64,000 nucleotides of DNA, from contig NZ_RJZE01000003.1 of the NCBI RefSeq assembly GCF_003986935.1, positions 1 through 64,000 on the forward strand, given 5' to 3'. The notes beneath the pieces are model-generated. The model did no database searches and had not been told where the DNA came from. It saw only the letters and a list, made by a program, of their open reading frames with translations. The translations under genes were made by a program, and so were the position numbers. This DNA comes from Paraburkholderia kururiensis JCM 10599 = LMG 19447 (GTDB lineage: Bacteria > Pseudomonadota > Gammaproteobacteria > Burkholderiales > Burkholderiaceae). This document shows, piece after piece, positions 58,660-64,000 of this stretch; position 1 is the stretch's first letter, and each line of letters opens with the position of its first letter.

Positions 58660-59787
58660 TTAGTGATGCTTCGGCGCGGGCACGGCGGCCTCGCGCATCG
58701 CGAGGCGCACGGGTGCCGGCGCGTGAGTGAGGTGACGCGAACCGCCCAGCCAGGTGGTCCAACCAAGCTTCGCCGCTTGCGCACCGCCGGCTGCGCAGAC
58801 CGTGGCCTGCGGTGCAGGATCGGGCGCAAGATGCAGCACGAACTGCACGTCGAAATCCTGTTGCAGATAGGTGCGAACGAGCCACGCGGCGCGCGCGTGA
58901 TCCGCGCCGCCAGGCAGAAGCGCCTCGAAACGCGCCTTCGAAAGACGCGGAAATTCGAGGCGAATGCCGCTCGCTTCGTCCCATGTGCGTCGCCCGAGCA
59001 CCGCCACACCGGTGAGTCGTGTTGCACCGGAATCTGTTTCTGAAGCAGTTGCTAAACCGATGCCGGCGAGACGCAGCGAATCGGCGCGATTGATCTCACG
59101 CCAGCCGCCCACGAATTGCACGCCGCGTACTTCGATTCCGAGCCGGTCCGCAAGCACCGCGACGAGACCCGTCATCGAGCGCGGCGCGGCGCTCAGGAGC
59201 CCTGCGTGGCGCAGCCACAGACGGGCGTCTTGCGGGCCGCGTTCATCCGCGCGCAGACCCAGATTGCTGAGCGCGTCGAGCGAAGTTGCAATCGCGCTCG
59301 CATGCGGCGAACGCCAGTTCAGCGCCGGCGCGTGCTTCTTGCGGCTGCGATACAGGAACGACAGAAAGCGGTGATTGAAAATGTCGAGCAGGTCTGTTGT
59401 CGCCGTATCGCGTTGCGCACGGCGCTCCAGCACCAGTTCGGTGTAGGCCCTCGGCAACGGGCCGTTGGCGCCCGCGAGCGTGAGCAGAGGCGTGGACAGC
59501 GTCCACGTGGGTCGCTGTGCGTAAGAGACGCCGGGCGCGCTGTCGTGATCGGCCGCAGTGTTTTCGCGCACGCTGTGGATGTCGCTCGGCTGGAACGCGA
59601 GCGAGACGTGGCCCGTCAGACGCACCGCCTCGGCAAGCCCGTTGCCGCGCCCGAGCGGACGCGCCCACGGCGCCGACCGTTCCAGCAGACTGATAGCCTG
59701 GAACAGATCGAAGCGCTGCGGATTCGCCCGGAGACGGGCGATCAGAGCAGCTGCTGGCAGCCTGTCATCGGCTCCCATTGCTTCCAT
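58660..59787 (-). CDS. tssG: TssG, T6SS baseplate protein
   Basis: The protein has 375 residues from the ATG at 59787 (MEAMGADDRLPAAALIARLR); a second ATG at 59778 is possible. TssG markers are RLRANPQRFDLFQAISLLE, GLAEAVRLTGHVSLAFQPSDIHSV, LTLAGANGPLPRAYTELVLER and DLLDIFNHRFLSFLYRSRKKH. It forms the (TssF)2-TssG-TssE wedge unit. It overlaps the end of tssF by about 46 bases and is followed 11 bases later by clpV, so expression is tightly linked. Confidence 0.92.
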   Translation of the reverse strand: MEAMGADDRLPAAALIARLRANPQRFDLFQAISLLERSAPWARPLGRGNGLAEAVRLTGHVSLAFQPSDIHSVRENTAADHDSAPGVSYAQRPTWTLSTPLLTLAGANGPLPRAYTELVLERRAQRDTATTDLLDIFNHRFLSFLYRSRKKHAPALNWRSPHASAIATSLDALSNLGLRADERGPQDARLWLRHAGLLSAAPRSMTGLVAVLADRLGIEVRGVQFVGGWREINRADSLRLAGIGLATASETDSGATRLTGVAVLGRRTWDEASGIRLEFPRLSKARFEALLPGGADHARAAWLVRTYLQQDFDVQFVLHLAPDPAPQATVCAAGGAQAAKLGWTTWLGGSRHLTHAPAPVRLAMREAAVPAPKHH

Positions 59788-61496
59788 ATCTCGTCTCCAC
59801 GGCGCACCACGAGCCGTACAAAGGAATTGACCGACGTGTACATCGCGAAGAAGCGCGCGAGCACGGCGCCCAGCAGCAGCGGCGAGCCGCCTACGAAGGT
59901 GTCGGGATCGAACTCGACGCAGACCTCGGTGCCGCGGCAATAGCCGCGCCACGCATCGCCGCCCACATGTGCCGTCGCGCTGCGCGCGTCCACACTGCGA
60001 ATGCCTCGAATCTGGTCCTGTTCGCGCGTGCTGTCCGATGCGAAGAGACGCAACATCTCCTGCAACTGTGCGCGGCCCGTCGCGCCGCTCACGAGCGAGT
60101 GATAGTTGAGCGTGAGCAACGAGATCAGCCGCCACAGCGTCTCGCTGCCGAGTGCCGGGCTGCGCTGTGCGGTGGGTTCGTAAAGGCAGCGCACGCGCGC
60201 GTTCTGCGAAACTTTCTCGACCAGCATGCGCGCGCCCACCGGCACACGCTCGGCGAGCCGCCGGTTCGTGCAAAGCACGTTCGCGTAGATCACGGGCGCA
60301 CCAGGATCGGCGAGCGTGTTGGCCGCGTCGACGAAACTCAGGAACATGTCGGTGCCTTGCACGTGCTCGCGCAGGCTGCGCTCGCGGCGCGCCGACCAGA
60401 ACACGGTGTCGCCTTCGGCCGCTACGTGGTCGATGGCCGAGAAGCACGGCACCGCGGACTCGCGCCCGAGCGTCGGGTGCGACGCCACAACGGAATCGAT
60501 GGAATGGATTTCCGTAATCGACTCGCGCCGCTGGTCGGCAACGAGCCGGTATTCGTAGTGGCGATGATCGATGACGATCGGCTCGCTCGTCTGCGAAAAC
60601 AGGTTGATGACGGGCGTGCAGCCAAGCTGGAAATGCCCGGGGTTGAGCATGCCGAGGCCACGCGGCGTGCGCTTCAGATGCAGCACGATCTCGCAGCGGC
60701 GGCCCTTGCCGAGACGCCCTTCGAGATGGTGCAGATCGAAGAAATGAAACTTGCGCGGAAACGCAAAGTACTCCTGCATCAACGCGTAGGCAGGCTGCGC
60801 GTTCGGCGGCCGCGGCAGCACGTCGTCCGCTTCGCCGTAGCCCACTTCGCGCCAGGCGCGCGCGGGCAGCAGAGCCGGTACACGGCCTTCGGGCTGCACC
60901 GAGACGTCCCTCACGCCCGATACGAGCAACTCGTAGAGCGGCATCGTCACCATCCAGTCGCCGTACAGATGCAGGCGCAGTTGCCTGATCTCCAGTTCGG
61001 AGAAGTCCACACCGTCCGCGCACTCCAGCGTGAGGCGCAGCGTGGCGTCTTCGCCGAACGCGGCGTGGACAATGGAAAGCGGCCACAACACCGTCTCCCA
61101 CGCCGTGCGGAAGCGGCATGCGTCGCCCGTTTCCGTGCGTGCCTGCAGGCCTGTGTGACGCGGCACGGCGAAGCCTGCCGTGACCTTGCCTTGTGCGGGA
61201 TCGAGTTCGAACCGCGCAACCGTCATCGAAGGCACGGGTTGAACGAGCGACGGACAAACGTTGTCGAGCAGGGCCGACGCGACCTGCGGAAACTCCTGGT
61301 CGAGATCGCGATGCACGCGCGCAGCGAGAAACGCCGTGGCCTCGATAAGACGCTCGGTGTGCGGGTCGAGCGATTCCGTGCCGTGCAGGGCGAGACGCGA
61401 CGCGATCTTCGGATAGCTGCGCGCAAACTCCGCACCTTGCAGACGCAGGTACGAAAGCTCGCGTTTGTAGTACTGAAGGATGTCGTCGGTCGCCAT
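59742..61496 (-). CDS. tssF: TssF, T6SS baseplate protein
   Basis: The 584-residue protein begins MATDDILQYYKRELSYLRLQ, the conserved TssF start. It continues with FARSYPKIASRLALHGTESLDPHTERLIEATAFLAARV, PSMTVARFELDP and the central FHFFDLHHLEGR, CTPVINLFSQTSEPIVIDHRHYEYRLV. The tail contains ALGSETLWRLISLLTLNYHSLV. It is a wedge subunit with TssG and TssE. The ATG lies one base after the tssE stop. Confidence 0.95.
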   Translation of the reverse strand: MATDDILQYYKRELSYLRLQGAEFARSYPKIASRLALHGTESLDPHTERLIEATAFLAARVHRDLDQEFPQVASALLDNVCPSLVQPVPSMTVARFELDPAQGKVTAGFAVPRHTGLQARTETGDACRFRTAWETVLWPLSIVHAAFGEDATLRLTLECADGVDFSELEIRQLRLHLYGDWMVTMPLYELLVSGVRDVSVQPEGRVPALLPARAWREVGYGEADDVLPRPPNAQPAYALMQEYFAFPRKFHFFDLHHLEGRLGKGRRCEIVLHLKRTPRGLGMLNPGHFQLGCTPVINLFSQTSEPIVIDHRHYEYRLVADQRRESITEIHSIDSVVASHPTLGRESAVPCFSAIDHVAAEGDTVFWSARRERSLREHVQGTDMFLSFVDAANTLADPGAPVIYANVLCTNRRLAERVPVGARMLVEKVSQNARVRCLYEPTAQRSPALGSETLWRLISLLTLNYHSLVSGATGRAQLQEMLRLFASDSTREQDQIRGIRSVDARSATAHVGGDAWRGYCRGTEVCVEFDPDTFVGGSPLLLGAVLARFFAMYTSVNSFVRLVVRRGDEIWKQWEPMTGCQQLL

Positions 61497-61497
61497 G

Positions 61498-61953
61498 TCA
61501 GCCCCGGTTCGCGCCTCGCGCATCGGCGAACGTATGTCCGTTGGCCGCAAGTTCGAACGCCACGTGCGTGACGCCCAGGCCCGCGCGCATCTGCCCCGCA
61601 ATGGTCAACGTCGCGTGCTGCGCGTGACCTGCGGGAAAGGCGAACGTCACCGTTGCATCGGCGAGGCGCGGCTCGAACAGCGATACCGCGCGCACGATGA
61701 CAGCGGCAATCGCGTCACGGTCCGGTCCGGATTGCAGCGAGCGCTCCGAAAAATCCGGCACGCCGTAGTCGAGCACGGTCCCCTCGCAACCGGCGAATTC
61801 GCCGAACGTCAGGTGCGAGCGCGTATTGAGCAGTCTCATGAGGTCGCGCGCGATCGAGTCCCGCAGCGCATCGGCGCTGGAAAGCTGCGCCTCGCCGCTG
61901 GCGGCGAGGCGGTCGAACAGGGGCATCGGTGAACCGCTGACGATTGCCGGCAT
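61498..61953 (-). CDS. tssE: TssE, gp25-like T6SS baseplate protein
   Basis: The 151-residue protein begins MPAIVSGSPMPLFDRLAASG. The gp25 domain has LRDSIARDLMRLLNTRSHL, TVLDYGVPDF and the closing VTHVAFELAANG. The usual lysozyme-like E-P-R-L-x-x motif is present as FEPRLADATVTFAFPA. It completes the wedge with TssF and TssG. It is separated from hcp by 67 bases that include a hairpin directly after the hcp stop. Confidence 0.9.
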   Translation of the reverse strand: MPAIVSGSPMPLFDRLAASGEAQLSSADALRDSIARDLMRLLNTRSHLTFGEFAGCEGTVLDYGVPDFSERSLQSGPDRDAIAAVIVRAVSLFEPRLADATVTFAFPAGHAQHATLTIAGQMRAGLGVTHVAFELAANGHTFADARGANRG

Positions 61954-61992
61954 GGCACGAAAACTCCAGATAGTGCGGACTGCCGATCTCCA

Positions 61993-62020
61993 GCATCCGA
62001 CAGCGGCGCGCAGCCGATGC
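61993..62020. terminator. Hairpin directly after the hcp stop codon
   Basis: The minus-strand sequence from the base after the hcp stop can fold with GCATC/GATGC outer arms and an inner GGC/GCC stem. It is imperfect and lacks a T-run. Such an element can attenuate read-through into tssE or protect the hcp message, in line with the high Hcp demand of a T6SS. Confidence 0.4.
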
Positions 62021-62506
62021 TCAGGCCGGTGCCTCGGCCTTGTTTGCGGCCAGATCCCAGCCGAACGAAGCCGTGCCCTTCTTCGTCGAGTCCACGTTTT
62101 GCTGCGTATAAACGGTCGTGATCTTCGAGAAGCTGATCGTCACGCTGTCGGTCGATTCGCCGCCGCCCGACGTATTGATCGAAGAGATCATGGCGTCGCT
62201 CAAGGTGTACTCCAGCAGCGGCATGAACTTGCTGCCCTCGTTGCGCCCGATCGAGATCTTGGCGTCGCCGAGCTTCGTACCGCCGGCACAGGCACCGTAG
62301 AGTGCCGGCGTGGACTGGTCGGACGCCTTCGTGACGACGAAGTCCTGGAAGTTCGGGCGGCCGAGCGTACGCTCCGTGCGGCCCACGTCGTGATTCATCG
62401 GCATCGCCACGCCCAGTGAGTACGAATACAGCACGATGTGGTCAGTCGCGCCTTCCAGCGTCGAATTGCCCTTGATGTCCTTGAAATGCAGCAGAACGGT
62501 ATCCAT
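62021..62506 (-). CDS. hcp: Hcp (TssD), T6SS inner-tube protein
   Basis: The 161-residue protein begins MDTVLLHFKDIKGNSTLEGA and continues with DHIVLYSYSLGVAMPMNHDVGRTERTLGRPNFQDFVVTKASDQ. It ends with the core strands ISSINTSGGGESTDSVTISFSKIT. This is the standard Hcp fold, forming hexameric rings that stack into the injected tube. No C-terminal effector extension is present. It lies between tssC and tssE, flanked on both sides by stem-loops. Confidence 0.95.
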   Translation of the reverse strand: MDTVLLHFKDIKGNSTLEGATDHIVLYSYSLGVAMPMNHDVGRTERTLGRPNFQDFVVTKASDQSTPALYGACAGGTKLGDAKISIGRNEGSKFMPLLEYTLSDAMISSINTSGGGESTDSVTISFSKITTVYTQQNVDSTKKGTASFGWDLAANKAEAPA

Positions 62507-62555
62507 GACTGTCTCTTGTCGAAAGGTGACTCAAAAGATGAAAAGCGAAGTTGCG

Positions 62556-62577
62556 GCGTGCGGCCGGTGCCGCACGC
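62556..62577. terminator. Nine-base-pair stem-loop between tssC and hcp
   Basis: GCGTGCGGC and GCCGCACGC are exact inverse complements around a four-base loop, seven bases after the tssC stop on the coding strand. The minus-strand sequence that follows includes a TTTT run further on. A partial terminator or an RNA-processing/stability element that raises the hcp share of the transcript is likely. Confidence 0.6.
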
Positions 62578-62584
62578 GGGGACG

Positions 62585-63985
62585 TCACGCCGCGGCGGCC
62601 GGCAGTTCGGCCACGAGCCGGATCGACGCCGTCAGTTCTTCCATCTGGAAATGCGGCTTCAGGAAACACGTTGCGCGGTATGCGCCCGGCTTGCCCGGCA
62701 CTTCGGTCACATCCACGCGGGCTTCGCCCAGCGGGAAACGCGCCTTCTGCGCATGCGAGGCCGACGGGTTGATCAGCACGTAGTCCGCAATCCAGTTGTT
62801 GAGAAACGCCTCGATGTCGCTGCGCGCCTGGAAGCTGCCCACCTTGTCGCGCATGATCACCTTCAGGTAATGCGCAAAACGCGATGCCGCGAGCACATAG
62901 GGAAGACGTGCCGAAAGCTGCGCATTGGCATTGGCCGCGTCCTTGTTATAGACCTTGGGACGATTGGTCGTCTGGCCGCCGAAGAACGTTGCGAAGTTCG
63001 AACCCTTCGAGTTGACGAGCGCGATGAAGCCCAGATCGTTCAGTTCCTTCTCGCGGCGGTCGGTAATCGTCACTTCGGTGGGGCACTTGAGCACGACGTC
63101 GCCCTCGCCCGTCTTGTACGCGTGCGCCACCATGTTTTCGACCTTGCCACCGCCTTCCACGCCGCGAATAGCCGTGGCCCAGCTGAACTTCGCGAACGAA
63201 TCGGTAATGCGCAGGCCGAGTTGATAAGCCGAGTTGGCCCACAGGTACTTGCTGTGATCGGTGCCGTCCACGTCTTCTTCGAAGTTGAAGCTCTCCACCG
63301 GCTTCGTCTTCGCGCCGTAGGGCAGGCGCGCCGCGTAAGACGGCAGCACGAGCGAGACGTAGCGCGAGTCTTCCGAGTCGCGGAAGCTGCGCCATGCGGC
63401 CAGCTCGGCGCTCTCGAAGGTCTTGGACAGATCGCGCGTCACGCCGAGATCCGTGAACGACTTGAGGTCGAAGAGGCTCGGCGCAGCGGAGGCGACGAAC
63501 GGCGCGTGGGCAGCGGCCGCCACCTTCGAAATGCGCTCGAGCAGTGCGAAGTCCTGCGGATGACGACCGAACGAGTAGTCGCCGATCAACATCGAGTACG
63601 GCTGGCCGCCGAACGTGCCGAACTCTTCTTCGTAGATCTTCTTGAAGAGCGTGCTCATGTCGTGATCGACGGCGGTTTCGAGGTCTTTGAGCAACTCTTT
63701 CTTCGTCACGTTCATGAGGCGAAGCTTGAGTTGCGGGCCCGTTTCCGTGCCGAACACCATGTCGTGCAGACCCGTCCACGACGCTTCGAGCGCCTGGAAT
63801 GCTTCGTCATGCATGATTGCGTTCAGTTGATCGGTGAGCAGCCGGTCGATCTCGGCCACGCGCTCGTTGATCATCGCGACGACGCTCTTGTCCGGGCTCG
63901 TACGCATGCCCTCGTCGAGAATCTGCGATGCGAGCTGGCCGATCAGCTTCTTCGCATAGCTGTTCTGCGAAGGCTCGACTGCCAT
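62585..63985 (-). CDS. tssC: TssC (VipB), T6SS contractile sheath large subunit
   Basis: The 466-residue protein begins MAVEPSQNSYAKKLIGQLAS and carries the sheath pattern: DQLNAIMHDEAFQALEASWTGLHDMVF, EFGTFGGQPYSMLIGDYSF, SRYVSLVLPSYAARLPYGAKTKPVE and LSARLPYVLAASRFAHYLKV, with the C-terminal RVDVTEVPGKPGAYRATCFLKPHFQMEELTASIRLVAELP. It pairs with TssB, which should lie just beyond the right edge. The bases before its ATG (63986-64000) include AGGAAGGG. Confidence 0.96.
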   Translation of the reverse strand: MAVEPSQNSYAKKLIGQLASQILDEGMRTSPDKSVVAMINERVAEIDRLLTDQLNAIMHDEAFQALEASWTGLHDMVFGTETGPQLKLRLMNVTKKELLKDLETAVDHDMSTLFKKIYEEEFGTFGGQPYSMLIGDYSFGRHPQDFALLERISKVAAAAHAPFVASAAPSLFDLKSFTDLGVTRDLSKTFESAELAAWRSFRDSEDSRYVSLVLPSYAARLPYGAKTKPVESFNFEEDVDGTDHSKYLWANSAYQLGLRITDSFAKFSWATAIRGVEGGGKVENMVAHAYKTGEGDVVLKCPTEVTITDRREKELNDLGFIALVNSKGSNFATFFGGQTTNRPKVYNKDAANANAQLSARLPYVLAASRFAHYLKVIMRDKVGSFQARSDIEAFLNNWIADYVLINPSASHAQKARFPLGEARVDVTEVPGKPGAYRATCFLKPHFQMEELTASIRLVAELPAAAA

Positions 63986-64000
63986 GTTCCCTTCCTGAAC

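Noticed and set aside
55643..58663. A plus-strand open frame of about 1000 codons opposite clpV
   Set aside because: Antisense to a clear ClpV with both AAA+ modules; its composition is that of a reverse-complement frame with no recognisable motif.
1..64000. CRISPR arrays, tRNA or rRNA genes, insertion sequences, integrases
   Set aside because: No regularly spaced repeats, no recognisable tRNA or rRNA sequence and no transposase or integrase protein were seen, so the accessory character of the regions is not explained by a visible mobile element.

Overview
The window is GC-rich DNA from a beta-proteobacterium, most likely Burkholderiaceae (Paraburkholderia/Burkholderia-like). This is inferred from the PetA leader, the tight ATGA-coupled operons, the number of sugar-acid and aromatic-type catabolic cassettes and the style of the type VI secretion genes. 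No sequence search was possible, so family calls rest on motifs read by eye.

Region 1 (1-13533) is a nitrous oxide respiration (nos) locus. On the minus strand, reading right to left, it holds nosZ, nosD, nosF, nosY, nosL, a pair of small unknown genes (one TumE-like), a lipoprotein cytochrome c, nosR, a di-haem c4-type cytochrome and the start of petA (Rieske protein of a bc1 complex), which runs off the left edge. A 387-bp divergent promoter with two FNR/DNR-type boxes separates this from a plus-strand unit: nosX-like apbE, an ABC-2 exporter (ATPase and permease) and a stand-alone tatA. NosZ and PetA both carry twin-arginine leaders. NosR has a flavinylation motif that ApbE/NosX would serve.

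Region 2 (13550-26883) is a minus-strand catabolic regulon of unknown substrate. It contains a FadR-type GntR regulator, two carboxymuconolactone-decarboxylase-like proteins, a cupin, three 3-hydroxyisobutyrate-dehydrogenase-like enzymes, an aldehyde dehydrogenase, a NIPSNAP protein, an MmgE/PrpD protein, a short-chain dehydrogenase, a metallo-beta-lactamase-fold lactonase and two MFS permeases. An identical 13-mer with a TTGT-N3-ACAA core sits upstream of both transcription units.

Region 3 (27157-39276) holds sugar-acid genes. They are an RraA-like aldolase, an atypical SDR, an MFS permease, a D-2-hydroxyacid dehydrogenase, an IlvD/Edd sugar-acid dehydratase, a GntR regulator, a uronate dehydrogenase, an enolase-superfamily dehydratase, a LysR regulator, a beta-propeller lactonase and a DapA-family dehydratase/aldolase. 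Together they suggest oxidative (non-phosphorylative) breakdown of uronates or aldonates.

Region 4 (39339-64000) is a minus-strand type VI secretion (T6SS) locus: tssC, hcp, tssE, tssF, tssG, clpV, vgrG, a MORN/YwqK-like gene, a DUF4280 PAAR-like gene, [small membrane protein, periplasmic amino-acid-binding protein, DAACS carrier, Asp/Glu racemase, DAACS carrier], tssJ, tssK, tssL, tssM, tssA and a terminal gene whose product resembles a eukaryotic RGS domain. The most unusual features are the amino-acid racemase/transport cassette, coupled by ATGA overlaps into the T6SS operon, and the RGS-like protein.
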